Assembly (NCBI RefSeq): GCF_010211745.1
Contig: NZ_PDWQ01000001.1
Span: 496,001 to 560,000, forward strand
Source: Pseudoxanthomonas kalamensis DSM 18571
GTDB taxonomy: Bacteria; Pseudomonadota; Gammaproteobacteria; Xanthomonadales; Xanthomonadaceae
Direction: 5' to 3'
Length of the DNA: 64,000 nucleotides
Shown here: piece after piece, positions 37,521 to 46,005 of the stretch
Layout of the letters: each line of letters begins with the position of its first letter
Position numbering within the stretch: position 1 is the first letter of the stretch
Made by a program: the position numbers and the translations under genes
Notes under the pieces: generated by a model
Told to the model about the DNA's origin: nothing
The model's input: the letters and a program-made list of their open reading frames with translations, nothing else
The model's database searches: none

Positions 37521-39242
37521 CTACAGATCGAATCCCAGCAGCATCGGGTCGTGGTCGGAACTGCGCCACGGTCCGGGCAGGTTGTCGCGGGCGTAGCCTT
37601 CGCGGTCCGGCTCGTCGGCGTTGACGTGCCATTCGGCGGCGCCGCGCAGGCGCTGCGCCAGCGCCGGTGACAGCAGGGCGTGGTCGAGCCGGCCGGCCTG
37701 GCCGCGGTAGACGTAGCTGTACGGGGCCTCCACGCCGGCCACGGCGAAGGCGTCGCGCCAGCCGGCTTCGCGCAGCCAGCGCGGCGGGTCTTCCATCGCA
37801 TAGGCGTTCAGGTCGCCGACCACCAGTTGCAGGTCACCGCCCTGCCCGGTCGGATCGGTCTTCAGCCAGGCATCCAGCCGCCGCGCCGAATCGGTGCGCA
37901 ACGCGTTCCAGCAGCCCTGGCCGTCGTCCTGGTCGGCGTCGGCGCCTTCGGCTTCCGAGCAGCCCTTGGACTTGAAGTGGTTGGCGACCACGACCAGGGC
38001 CGGCCCGCTGCCGCGGCGGAACGCCTGCGCCAGCGGCACCCGGCTGCGCTCGCCGAACGGACCGCCTTCCAGTACTGCCGGCGCACCGGCCGGGGCGACC
38101 CGCGAGGCGCGGTAGATCAGGCCGACGCGGATGGTGTCGGTGCCGGGGCCGTGGCCGGCATCGACGAAGCGCCAGTCGCGGGCCGGGCCGGCCGCGTTCA
38201 GCGCAGCGACGAAACGGGGCAGGCTGGCGTCGGCGCCGTAGCCGTCGTTCTCCAGCTCCATCAGTGCGGCGATGTCGGCGCCCAGCGCCTGCAGGGTGGC
38301 GACCAGCTTGGCGGTCTGCGCTTGCAGCTGCTGCGGCGTCTTCGCCCCGCGCGGGGTCGGGAAACCACCGCCGCGACCATCGCCGTTGAAGTAGTTCTCC
38401 ATGTTGAACACCGCCAGCCGCAGGTTGCCGCCGACTTGCGGGGCCGACGGGCGCGGCGCGGCGCGGACCTGCAGCGGTGCTTGCAGTTGCAGCCGCCAGC
38501 TGCCGTGGCGCTGGTCGACGATGCCTTCGGCGTCTTCGATATGGCTGCCGGCTCGCGGCAGGGCATCGCCCAGGTACCAGATCCGCTCCGGGTCGCGATG
38601 GTTGCTGGCGTCGTCCAGCACCAGGCTGCGGCGGGCGTTGTCCGCGTCCAGCTGGCGGTAGGCGTCGCTACCGGGAACCGCCTGCTCGGACGGCGTCCAC
38701 AGGCGACCGCCGAAGCTGGCCACGGTTTCGGCATAGCGCTCGTCGCTGCCGTTGAGGCTCAGCTCGGCGTCGATGCGCACGCGCATGCCTTCCAGCGGCT
38801 CCCAGTCGGCCGGGGGTTCGTCCAGCACGACGGGTTCGATGGTGGCGCCCTGCCCCAGCACCTCGATCCGTTCGGCGCGCACGGCGGTGACGCCGGGGTG
38901 GTCGTTGTCGTCCTGTTCGAACACCGTGCCGCGCACGCGCACGCGATCACCGGAACGCAGCTCGGGCGCGTCCTCCGGCGGCAGCACGAAGAGGGCGTCG
39001 GAGGTGGCCGGGTCGTTGTCGCCGTCGTCCTGCAGGAAGAACCCGCCCAGCCCGCGGACGAAGTTGCCGCTGACCGTGCCCGTGACCGCGACCGCCTGCC
39101 CTTCCAGCGGGCTGCGCTCGCCACGGCCCTGCACCTGGCCGATCGGCATGCTGCCGTCGGCGGCCGGCCGGGCCGGCGATGTCGGGCTGCAGGCGGTTGC
39201 CAGCAGCAACAGTGAGGCGGGCCAGAGGCGGTGACGGACCAT
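37521..39242 (-). CDS. ExeM/NucH-type secreted endonuclease (EEP fold), putative lipoprotein
   Basis: A 573-residue extracellular nuclease. A lipoprotein signal ends LLLLATAC. An N-terminal OB-fold-like domain (VAVTGTVSGNF, GGFFLQDDGDNDPATSD) is typical of ExeM. The C-terminal endonuclease/exonuclease/phosphatase domain carries VFNMENYFN, MELENDGYG, VVANHFKSKG, VVGDLNAY and SDHDPMLLGF. Relatives degrade extracellular DNA for phosphate scavenging and biofilm dispersal. The ATG at 39242 was chosen to start at the signal. Confidence 0.92.
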   Translation of the reverse strand: MVRHRLWPASLLLLATACSPTSPARPAADGSMPIGQVQGRGERSPLEGQAVAVTGTVSGNFVRGLGGFFLQDDGDNDPATSDALFVLPPEDAPELRSGDRVRVRGTVFEQDDNDHPGVTAVRAERIEVLGQGATIEPVVLDEPPADWEPLEGMRVRIDAELSLNGSDERYAETVASFGGRLWTPSEQAVPGSDAYRQLDADNARRSLVLDDASNHRDPERIWYLGDALPRAGSHIEDAEGIVDQRHGSWRLQLQAPLQVRAAPRPSAPQVGGNLRLAVFNMENYFNGDGRGGGFPTPRGAKTPQQLQAQTAKLVATLQALGADIAALMELENDGYGADASLPRFVAALNAAGPARDWRFVDAGHGPGTDTIRVGLIYRASRVAPAGAPAVLEGGPFGERSRVPLAQAFRRGSGPALVVVANHFKSKGCSEAEGADADQDDGQGCWNALRTDSARRLDAWLKTDPTGQGGDLQLVVGDLNAYAMEDPPRWLREAGWRDAFAVAGVEAPYSYVYRGQAGRLDHALLSPALAQRLRGAAEWHVNADEPDREGYARDNLPGPWRSSDHDPMLLGFDL

Positions 39243-39267
39243 GCCGGGACTCCGGTGTGCGATGGGC

Positions 39268-39300
39268 GGAAACGACAACGCCGCCCGCAGGCGGCGTCGT
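39268..39300 (-). terminator. Hairpin terminator after the cytochrome c5 gene
   Basis: On the minus strand ACGACGCCGCC pairs with GGCGGCGTTGT across a 4-nt loop and is followed by a short CGTTTCC. The T tract is weak, so efficiency is uncertain. Confidence 0.55.
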
Positions 39301-39318
39301 GGGCTCGGGAAAACGAGC

Positions 39319-39834
39319 TTACTTGATGTTGGCCAGCATCCAGTCGACGGTGGCGTGGATCTGCTCTTCGCTCAGCCCCGGGTTGCCGCCCTTCGGCGGC
39401 ATCACCCCGGCATCGCCGGTGAAGCCTTCGATGGCGTGCTTGTACAGGGTTTCCGTGCCCTTGGCCGCGCGTGCGCCCATGCCGGCGGCGGTCAGGGTCG
39501 GCGCGCCGCCGACCCCGCCCTGGTGGCAGGCGCCGCACAGGTTGTCGAAGATCACCGAGCCGTCGGTAGTGCCGCCGTAGGCAACCTGCGAGGCGGCTGC
39601 TGCGGCCGCGGCAGCGGCGGCGGCGGCCTGGGCGGCGGCGCCGGTTTCGCCGGCATAGACCGCGCCTACCGGGGCGATCCGCGCTTCGGTCAGCTTCTGC
39701 GCACTGGGCGAGGCTTCCGGTGGAATGACCTTATGCAGGAAATGGGCGCCAATGATCAGGCCCAGGGTGACCAGCATCAGGAAGCCGATCACCATCGAGA
39801 ATTGCTTGAGGAACTGCAGGTCGTGGTTATGCAC
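39319..39834 (-). CDS. Membrane-anchored cytochrome c5 family protein
   Basis: Monohaem electron carrier, 171 aa. A single N-terminal membrane helix (FSMVIGFLMLVTLGLIIG) anchors it with the haem domain in the periplasm. An alanine-rich linker (AAAQ followed by a run of Ala) precedes the haem domain with CGACH and the axial Met in GVMPPKGG. The start is the GTG at 39834, preceded by AGGTGG. Cytochromes of this type pass electrons to terminal oxidases. It stands alone, 116 bp from pgl. Confidence 0.9.
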   Translation of the reverse strand: MHNHDLQFLKQFSMVIGFLMLVTLGLIIGAHFLHKVIPPEASPSAQKLTEARIAPVGAVYAGETGAAAQAAAAAAAAAAAASQVAYGGTTDGSVIFDNLCGACHQGGVGGAPTLTAAGMGARAAKGTETLYKHAIEGFTGDAGVMPPKGGNPGLSEEQIHATVDWMLANIK

Positions 39835-39950
39835 ATTCCACCTTTTGGCAGCGGGGCCGAAAGGCCCGCCTGGCTACGGAAACGATAGTGGCTCGCCGGG
39901 CGCGGGCGCCGCGGACGGAGGCCATTATAAGCAGGGACGGCGCTCGGGCC

Positions 39951-40670
39951 TCAAGGACACCAGTAGACCGGCAGCGGTGCGGGCAGGGCGCGCAGCACCG
40001 CGGCGATCGGCAGCGCGGGCGCCGGCCCGGCACAGGCGGCCTCCAGCACCTGCCGTTTCGGCTCGCCTTCGATGTGCAGGACGCGGAAGCCGGCCGCGGC
40101 CAGCACCGGCAGGGTCAGGGTGATCCGCGGCTCGCCGGCGCCGGCGGCGCGCATCGGCGACAGGGTTGCCGGGGTGGCCGGGTCCAGCGCCGCGGCCAGG
40201 CAGTCGCCGCCGGGGAAGTAGGACGCGGTATGTCCGTCCGGGCCCATGCCTAGCACCGCCACGTCCAGCGGCAGGTACGGGTCCAGCGCGGCCTGCAGAT
40301 CGGCCAGCGCGTCTTCCGGGGCCGGTCGGTCCAGATGCAGCGGCAGAAACCGGGCGGCCGCGGCCGGGCCCTGCAGCAGCTGGCCGCGAACCAGGGCGGC
40401 GTTCGAGCGCGGGTTGTCCTCGCCGACCCAGCGCTCGTCGACCAAGGTCACGGTGAGCGCGGCCCAGTCCAGCGGCTGCCGCGACAGCGCACGCAGGAAG
40501 CGCGCCGGGGTGCTGCCGCCGGACAGCGCCAGGCGAGCCGTGCCGCGTTCGGCCAGCGCCGCACGCAGCCGCGCGGCGACCTCGGCGGCCAGCGCATCGG
40601 CCAGCGCATCGGGGCCGTCGAAGCGCTGCCAGCGGCAGAGCGGAGCCAGCGGTGGGGGCGCGCTGTCCAT
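39951..40670 (-). CDS. pgl: 6-phosphogluconolactonase
   Basis: Hydrolyses 6-phosphogluconolactone in the oxidative pentose phosphate or Entner-Doudoroff route. The 239-residue protein has LALSGGSTPARFL, TLVDERWV and LGMGPDGHTASYFPG, the DevB/SOL family signatures. It begins 2 bp after the zwf stop codon, so the two enzymes are made from one transcript in pathway order. Confidence 0.95.
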   Translation of the reverse strand: MDSAPPPLAPLCRWQRFDGPDALADALAAEVAARLRAALAERGTARLALSGGSTPARFLRALSRQPLDWAALTVTLVDERWVGEDNPRSNAALVRGQLLQGPAAAARFLPLHLDRPAPEDALADLQAALDPYLPLDVAVLGMGPDGHTASYFPGGDCLAAALDPATPATLSPMRAAGAGEPRITLTLPVLAAAGFRVLHIEGEPKRQVLEAACAGPAPALPIAAVLRALPAPLPVYWCP

Positions 40671-40672
40671 GT

Positions 40673-42151
40673 TCAGGCCGAATCCTCGTGCCAGGTGCGG
40701 CCGTCGCGTTCGATCAGCGCCACCGCTGCGCTGGGACCCCAGGAGCCGGCGGTATAGGTCTTGGGCGCATCGTCCAGTTCCTTCCAGGCGTCGAGGATCG
40801 GATCGACCCACTTCCACGCCGCCTCGACTTCGTCGCGGCGCATGAACAGGGTCTGGTTGCCGCGTACCACGTCCATCAGCAGGCGTTCGTAGGCTTCCGG
40901 CTGGTGCACGCCGAAGGCCTCGGCGAAGCTCATGTCCAGCGGCACGTGCTGCAGCCGCAGCCCGCCGGGGCCCGGGTCCTTGATCATGATCCACAGCTTC
41001 ACGCCTTCGTCCGGCTGCAGCCGCAGCACCAGCCTGTTGGAGCGGATGCCGCCGCCGGCTTCGCCGAAGATCGAATGCGGCACGTGGCGGAAGTCGATGA
41101 CGATTTCGGACACGCGATCGGGCAGGCGCTTGCCGGTGCGCAGGTAGAACGGCACCCCGGCCCAGCGCCAGTTGTCGACCTCGGCCTTCAGCGCCACGAA
41201 GGTCTCGGTGCGCGAGTCGTCGCGGCCCAGTTCGTCCAGGTAGCCGGGCACCGCGGCGCCGTCGCTGGCGCCGGCCCGGTACTGCCCGCGCACGGTGGCC
41301 TGGGCGATCTCGTCGCGGCCGATCGGCTTCAGCGAGCGCAATACCTTCAGCTTCTCGTCGCGCACCGCGTTAGCGTCCAGCGTGGCCGGCGGCTCCATCG
41401 CCACCATGCACAGCAGCTGCAGCAGGTGGTTCTGCACCATGTCTCGCATCGCGCCGGAGGTGTCGTAGTAGCTGGCGCGCTTTTCCAGCCCGACCGTCTC
41501 GGCCACGGTGATCTGCACGTGGTCGATATGGCGCGCGCTCCACAGCGGTTCGAACAGGATGTTGGCGAAGCGCAGCGCCAGCAGGTTCTGCACCGTCTCC
41601 TTGCCCAGATAATGGTCGATGCGGAAGATCTGGTCTTCGCTGAAGTCGCGGCCGACCGCGTCGTTGATCGCGGTGGCGCTGGCCAGGTCGCGGCCGATCG
41701 GCTTCTCCACCACCACCCGCGCGCCGTCGCCGTTCAGGCCGTGGTCGCGCAGGCGGTTGCAGATGTCGACGAACAGCGCCGGGCTGGTCGACAGGTAGAA
41801 CACGCGGATGCGCTCGCCCTGCTCGTGCAGGCGGGCGGCGAACGCGTCCCAGCCGTCGTCGCGGGTCGCGTCGAGCGATTGATAGCCCAGCCGCTGCAGG
41901 AATTCGGGCAGCTTGTCGGCCAGCGCCGGGTCGGCGTCGGCGACCCGCTGCAGGGCCTCGCCCACGCGCGCGCGGTAGCTGTCGTCGTTCTGCGCATCGC
42001 GGGCCACGCCGAGGATGCGGCTGCTCTCGGGGATCTGCCCTTCCGCGTAGCGGCGCAGCAGGCCCGGCAGCAGCTTGCGCAGCGCCAGGTCGCCGGTGCC
42101 ACCGAAGATCACCAGGTCGAAGGGGTCAACGGGTACGGTTTTCGCGGTCAT
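40673..42151 (-). CDS. zwf: Glucose-6-phosphate 1-dehydrogenase
   Basis: Converts glucose 6-phosphate to 6-phosphogluconolactone with NADP. Length 492 aa. The dinucleotide motif GGTGDLALRKLLPGL and the substrate-site motif RIDHYLGKETVQNL, with the catalytic His, are intact. The ATG at 42151 follows the family N-terminus (PFDLVIFGGTGD). A divergent GntR/UTRA gene starts 118 bp away, and direct-repeat half-sites lie before each start codon, suggesting local repression. pgl follows by 2 bp. Confidence 0.96.
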   Translation of the reverse strand: MTAKTVPVDPFDLVIFGGTGDLALRKLLPGLLRRYAEGQIPESSRILGVARDAQNDDSYRARVGEALQRVADADPALADKLPEFLQRLGYQSLDATRDDGWDAFAARLHEQGERIRVFYLSTSPALFVDICNRLRDHGLNGDGARVVVEKPIGRDLASATAINDAVGRDFSEDQIFRIDHYLGKETVQNLLALRFANILFEPLWSARHIDHVQITVAETVGLEKRASYYDTSGAMRDMVQNHLLQLLCMVAMEPPATLDANAVRDEKLKVLRSLKPIGRDEIAQATVRGQYRAGASDGAAVPGYLDELGRDDSRTETFVALKAEVDNWRWAGVPFYLRTGKRLPDRVSEIVIDFRHVPHSIFGEAGGGIRSNRLVLRLQPDEGVKLWIMIKDPGPGGLRLQHVPLDMSFAEAFGVHQPEAYERLLMDVVRGNQTLFMRRDEVEAAWKWVDPILDAWKELDDAPKTYTAGSWGPSAAVALIERDGRTWHEDSA

Positions 42152-42182
42152 GGTGCCGGCCGTTCGAACAGGGACAGAAAAG

Positions 42183-42263
42183 ATACCACCAAAATACCAA
42201 GAAGGCGGCACTGGTCTTGGGTTTTATCGGATATTTGCCAGTTTGGTACTAGACTGGTATTTT
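42183..42263. promoter_or_regulatory. Paired operators and gntR promoter in the zwf-gntR divergent region
   Basis: Site A, before zwf, has ATACCA at 42183 and 42194; site B, before gntR, has TGGTAC at 42244 and TGGTAT at 42255. In each site the half-sites repeat at 11-bp spacing, and AAAATACCA (42191-42199) is an exact inverted copy of TGGTATTTT (42255-42263). TTGCCA (42235-42240) and TATTTT (42258-42263) are 17 nt apart and would start transcription at about 42270, the first base of the gntR ATG. Confidence 0.6.
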
Positions 42264-42269
42264 CTTGCC

Positions 42270-43019
42270 ATGCAGAACCAACTTCTCGATGAATACCGCC
42301 GCCTGCAGGCCGGCGAAGCGACCCGCGCGGTGGCCTACCTGCGCCTGCGGCGCGCGCTGCAGAACCTGATCGACGCCGGCATCCTGCGCCCCGGCCAGGC
42401 CCTGCCCGGCGAGCGCGACCTGGCCCGGCTGCTGGGGCTGTCGCGGGTGACCATCCGCAAGGCGCTGGCCGGGCTGATCGAAAGCGGCCAGCTGAACCAG
42501 CGCCAGGGCGCGGGCACCTTCGTCGCCGAGCGCATCCTGCGCCAGTTCTCGCGCCTGACCAGCTTCACCGACGACCTGCGCGCACGCGGCCTGGACCCGC
42601 AGGTGGAGTTCCTCGAGCGCAGCACCGGCGAAGTCACCCCGGAAGAGGCGATGGCGCTGAACCTGTCGCCGGGCAGCGGCGTGGTCCGGCTGTACCGCCT
42701 GCGTCATGTCGACGGCGCGCCGATCGCGATCGAGCGCACCCTGGTGCCGCTGGATCTGCTGCCGGATCCGGACACGGTGGCCACTTCGCTGTACGAGGCG
42801 CTGGACGCCCACGGCAACCGCCCGCGGCGGGCGTTGCAGCGCCTGCGCGCGGTGGCGCTGGACGCGCAGGCCGCTGGGCACCTGCAACTGCCCGAGGGCA
42901 GTCCGGGCCTGCTGGTCGAGCGCCGCGCCTTCCTGGCCGACGGCCGGGTGGTGGAATCGACCCGCTCGTTCTACCGCGGCGACGCCTACGATTTTGTCGC
43001 CGAACTGCACAGCGAATGA
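42270..43019 (+). CDS. GntR/HutC-family regulator with UTRA domain
   Basis: A 249-residue repressor. The N-terminal winged helix has ILRPGQALPGERDLARLLGLSRVTIRKAL, and the UTRA effector-binding domain covers roughly residues 95-245 with YRLRHVDGAPIAIERT and ERRAFLADGRVVESTRSFYRGD. Family members sense sugar phosphates or related metabolites. Divergence from zwf-pgl and the matched half-sites before both genes suggest it controls sugar catabolism and itself. Its mRNA may be leaderless. Confidence 0.92.
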   Translation: MQNQLLDEYRRLQAGEATRAVAYLRLRRALQNLIDAGILRPGQALPGERDLARLLGLSRVTIRKALAGLIESGQLNQRQGAGTFVAERILRQFSRLTSFTDDLRARGLDPQVEFLERSTGEVTPEEAMALNLSPGSGVVRLYRLRHVDGAPIAIERTLVPLDLLPDPDTVATSLYEALDAHGNRPRRALQRLRAVALDAQAAGHLQLPEGSPGLLVERRAFLADGRVVESTRSFYRGDAYDFVAELHSE

Positions 43020-43080
43020 CCGCTTGCGCGGACGTTGACGTGAGCAAACGGAACATGAATGAAAACGGTTTATCAGGGTA

Positions 43081-43108
43081 TGACTCACAGTCACATTGGG
43101 ACTATGCT
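43081..43108 (+). promoter_or_regulatory. Palindrome and possible -10 upstream of the GTPase operon
   Basis: TGACTCACAGTCA (43081-43093) is a 13-bp palindrome and TATGCT (43103-43108) could be a -10 element, about 85 bp before the first gene. The -35 is not convincing. Confidence 0.35.
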
Positions 43109-43190
43109 GAACCGCAAGGCCGGCAGGGAAAGTTCGGCATGAAAGGCCCGACGGCGGGCGCCGGCCGGGAATAGCCAGAGGGGAGACGCC

Positions 43191-43763
43191 ATGAACACCA
43201 AGTCACATTTGAAGACCGAAGCCCTGCCCGGTGCGGCCAATGCCGAGCCCGGCGACAAAATGGAACAGATCCGCGAACTGATGTTCGGCGGCGTCGTACG
43301 CGACATCGACCGCCGGCTGAAGGACCTGTCCGAACGTTTCGAGGCGGAGCTGGCGCGGATCGCGCGCGAGTCGGAAAGTCGGCTGGCGGCGCTCGAGGCC
43401 CGGCTCGATCCGCAGATCGAGAAACTCGGCGCCCTGCTGCGGCAGGAAACCGCCGCCCGCACCGGCGCGCTGGACGACGTCGACACCCGCTTCAGCCAGG
43501 CCCTGCGCACCCAGCGCAGCGAGATCAACGGCGTGCTGCAGCAGCACGAGGACAGCGCCACCGCCGCCGAAGCGCGCGCACGCGATGCCCTGACCCAGCT
43601 CGACCAGCGTACCCGCGAGGCCCTGCAATCGCTGCAGGAAGCCTTGGGCAGTGCGCGCGCCGAACTCGGCGGACAGAAGCTGGCGCGCGAAGACCTGGCC
43701 GACCTGATGGCGGAAGTGTCGCTGCGCCTGCGCGGCACCCAGGACGTCGCCAAGAGCGGCTGA
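43191..43763 (+). CDS. Coiled-coil protein of the GTPase operon, 190 aa
   Basis: A soluble, highly charged protein predicted to be almost entirely helical coiled coil (for example LKDLSERFEAELARIARESE and RTREALQSLQEALGSARAEL). It has no signal peptide or membrane segment. No named family was recognised. AGGGGAG precedes the ATG. It is the first gene of a four-gene operon with an OmpA-like membrane protein, a small GTPase and a degenerate histidine kinase, so it may serve as a scaffold. That role is inferred from context only. Confidence 0.8.
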   Translation: MNTKSHLKTEALPGAANAEPGDKMEQIRELMFGGVVRDIDRRLKDLSERFEAELARIARESESRLAALEARLDPQIEKLGALLRQETAARTGALDDVDTRFSQALRTQRSEINGVLQQHEDSATAAEARARDALTQLDQRTREALQSLQEALGSARAELGGQKLAREDLADLMAEVSLRLRGTQDVAKSG

Positions 43764-43774
43764 CGGACCTGCGC

Positions 43775-45496
43775 ATGAGTGGCGAATACGACCGTCTTCG
43801 CCAACTGTTGCTGCAACAGGAGAGCGAGCGCATGGATGCGCTGCAGTCGGATCTGCAGCGCACCACCAGTCAGTTCGAACGCATTTCCGACCAGTTGGCC
43901 GACGAGATCGAACGAACCGGCGAAGACGGCACGCCGTCGCGGCTGGCGCGGGCGCTGGCCGAGAACACCGCCGATTCGCTGGAGATGGCGGTCAAGCGCA
44001 AGCCGCAGACGGTGGTCAATGCGGTCTATCCGGTAATCGGCCCGGCGATCCGGCGTTCGCTGAAGGATGCGCTGCGGCAGATCGCCGACGACCTCGACCG
44101 CGGCCTCAGCGACGCACTCAGCCCGCGCGCGCTGTGGTGGCGGCTGGAGGCCATGCGCAGCGGCGTGCCGTATGCGCAGGTGGTGCTGCGGCACACCGCG
44201 CGCTACCGGGTCGAGCACCTGTTCCTGGTGCGGCCCGACTCGGGCCTGTTGCTGGGCCACGTGACCGCTGCCGGCCTGCCGGAGCTGGACGCCGACGCGG
44301 TTGCCGGCATGTTCACCGCGATCAACCAGTTCGTGCACGAATCGGTGGCGGCCGATCAGCCGCAGGCCGGCGGCATCGGCTCGGCCGAGGTCGGCGAGTA
44401 CCAGCTCGAAGTCAGCGACGGGCCGCAGGCGCGGCTGGTGGCCTTCGTCCGCGGCGTGCCGGGCGGCGGCTTTGGCGATCGCCTGGATGAACTGAACGAG
44501 GAACTGCACGCCGAGTACGGCACCCGCCTGATCGAGGAAGGCGGCGAAGACGAGCCGCTGCTGCTGCAGACGCACCTGGATTTCCTCAACGCCCGCCCGC
44601 AGGCCGAACAGCCGCCGAAGCGACGGCTGTTCTTCTGGGCGGTGCTGGCCCTGCTCGGCCTGGCGCTGCTGGCGTGGCTGCTGCTGGGCTGGCGCTGGTC
44701 GGCCGAGGTCGAGGACATCGGCGCCGAATTCGGCACCATGCCCGGTCTTGTGGTATCGAAGCTGGAGTCGACCGGGCGCAATAAACTGCGGGTGGAAGGC
44801 CTGTACGACCCGCTGGCGCCGGACCCGAAGCAGTGGCTGGCCGAACAGCACCCGCAGGTGAAGGCGGACTGGGCGCTGCGGCCGTACGTGTCGCTGGAGC
44901 CGACCCTGATCCGGCGCCGGGTGGCGCAGGGCCTAGGACTGCCGGAAGCTACGGTCGGCGAACCCGATGCGCAGGGCGTGGTCCGGCTGCAGGGCAGCGT
45001 GCCGTTTCCGGTCTGGTACCGCGCGCGGCAGACGCCGCTGAGCCTGCCGGGGATGTCGTCGCTGGAGTTTTCCGCGCTGTCGTATCCGAACAAGTCGCGG
45101 GTGGACGCGCTGGTCGCCGAGATCGAGACCATCGGCATCCCGTTCGTCAGCGGCCGCGCCGAACCGGAAGGCGACTGGCAGCCGCAGCTGGCCACGCTGG
45201 TCGACAAGGCGCGCGCGCTGGAGCGGTTCGGCGCCGACAACGGCATCGCCTTCCACTTCCAGACCAGCGGCACCACCGACGAAGCCGGCACCCTGGACCA
45301 GAACCGCAGCCTGCGCCAGCAGCGCGCCGAATGGCTGGCCAGCCGGCTGGCTGCGCAGCTGCATCCGCCCTCGACCATCGTCATCGACCACGATGCGGTG
45401 TTCAGCGTCGCCGCGCACAACCGCTACCGGCTGGCGCGCGCGACCACCTCGCCCTATCCTGCGCCTGCCGCGGCAACGCCCGGAGGGGGTCGATGA
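43775..45496 (+). CDS. OmpA-like protein with a central membrane helix, 573 aa
   Basis: The N-terminal 280 residues lack a signal peptide and are charged and helical, with a region resembling membrane-associated regulators (QVVLRHTARYRVEHLFLVRPDSGLLL). A single transmembrane helix follows at about residues 285-307 (LFFWAVLALLGLALLAWLLL). The C-terminal part would be periplasmic, with a BON-like stretch and a final OmpA-type block (NRSLRQQRAEWLASRLAAQL). It thus could connect cytoplasm and peptidoglycan. It overlaps the GTPase gene by 4 nt (ATGA). Confidence 0.85.
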   Translation: MSGEYDRLRQLLLQQESERMDALQSDLQRTTSQFERISDQLADEIERTGEDGTPSRLARALAENTADSLEMAVKRKPQTVVNAVYPVIGPAIRRSLKDALRQIADDLDRGLSDALSPRALWWRLEAMRSGVPYAQVVLRHTARYRVEHLFLVRPDSGLLLGHVTAAGLPELDADAVAGMFTAINQFVHESVAADQPQAGGIGSAEVGEYQLEVSDGPQARLVAFVRGVPGGGFGDRLDELNEELHAEYGTRLIEEGGEDEPLLLQTHLDFLNARPQAEQPPKRRLFFWAVLALLGLALLAWLLLGWRWSAEVEDIGAEFGTMPGLVVSKLESTGRNKLRVEGLYDPLAPDPKQWLAEQHPQVKADWALRPYVSLEPTLIRRRVAQGLGLPEATVGEPDAQGVVRLQGSVPFPVWYRARQTPLSLPGMSSLEFSALSYPNKSRVDALVAEIETIGIPFVSGRAEPEGDWQPQLATLVDKARALERFGADNGIAFHFQTSGTTDEAGTLDQNRSLRQQRAEWLASRLAAQLHPPSTIVIDHDAVFSVAAHNRYRLARATTSPYPAPAAATPGGGR

Positions 45497-46005
45497 GCTC
45501 GATCGCGCGCAAGATCAGCCTGCTCGGCGATTTCGGCGTCGGCAAGACCAGCACGGTCGCGCGCGCGGTGCGCAACACCTTTTCGGAAACCTACCTGACC
45601 ACGGTCGGGGTCAAGGTGGACAGCAAGAAGCTGCAGATGGCGAACGGCGAGTTGCGGATGGTGCTGTGGGACATCGCCGGCGCCAATACCCTGGACCAGA
45701 TGCGCGCCAACTACATCGCCGGCACCCAAGGCACGCTGCTGGTGGCCGACGGTACCCGCGCCGACACCGCCGACACCGCGCTGGGCTTGTGGCAGCAGGC
45801 CGAGCGCCTGCTTGGTCGCAGCCTGCCGGCGGTGCTGCTGCTGAACAAGCGCGACCTGGCCGGCGAATGGGAACTGCCGCCCGACCGCATCCGCGAACTC
45901 GAGGCCCTGTTGCCGGTGTTCAGCACCAGTGCGCGCACCGGCGAAGGCGTGGAAGAAGCGTTCGCCGCCCTCGCCGCGCGGCTGGCCGACGGGGGCACGG
46001 CGTGA
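45493..46005 (+). CDS. Rab/Ras-like small GTPase, 170 aa
   Basis: A bacterial small GTPase with all guanine-nucleotide motifs: G1 GDFGVGKTS (residues 12-20), G2 Thr in YLTTVGV, G3 WDIAG (59-63), G4 NKRD (118-121) and G5 SAR (146-148). The residue after the DxxG motif is Ala64 where Rab and Ras have the catalytic Gln, so intrinsic hydrolysis may be slow and depend on a partner. No lipidation cysteine is present at the C-terminus. It overlaps both neighbouring genes by 4 nt, which implies fixed stoichiometry with the OmpA-like protein and the kinase-like protein. Confidence 0.9.
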   Translation: MSSIARKISLLGDFGVGKTSTVARAVRNTFSETYLTTVGVKVDSKKLQMANGELRMVLWDIAGANTLDQMRANYIAGTQGTLLVADGTRADTADTALGLWQQAERLLGRSLPAVLLLNKRDLAGEWELPPDRIRELEALLPVFSTSARTGEGVEEAFAALAARLADGGTA

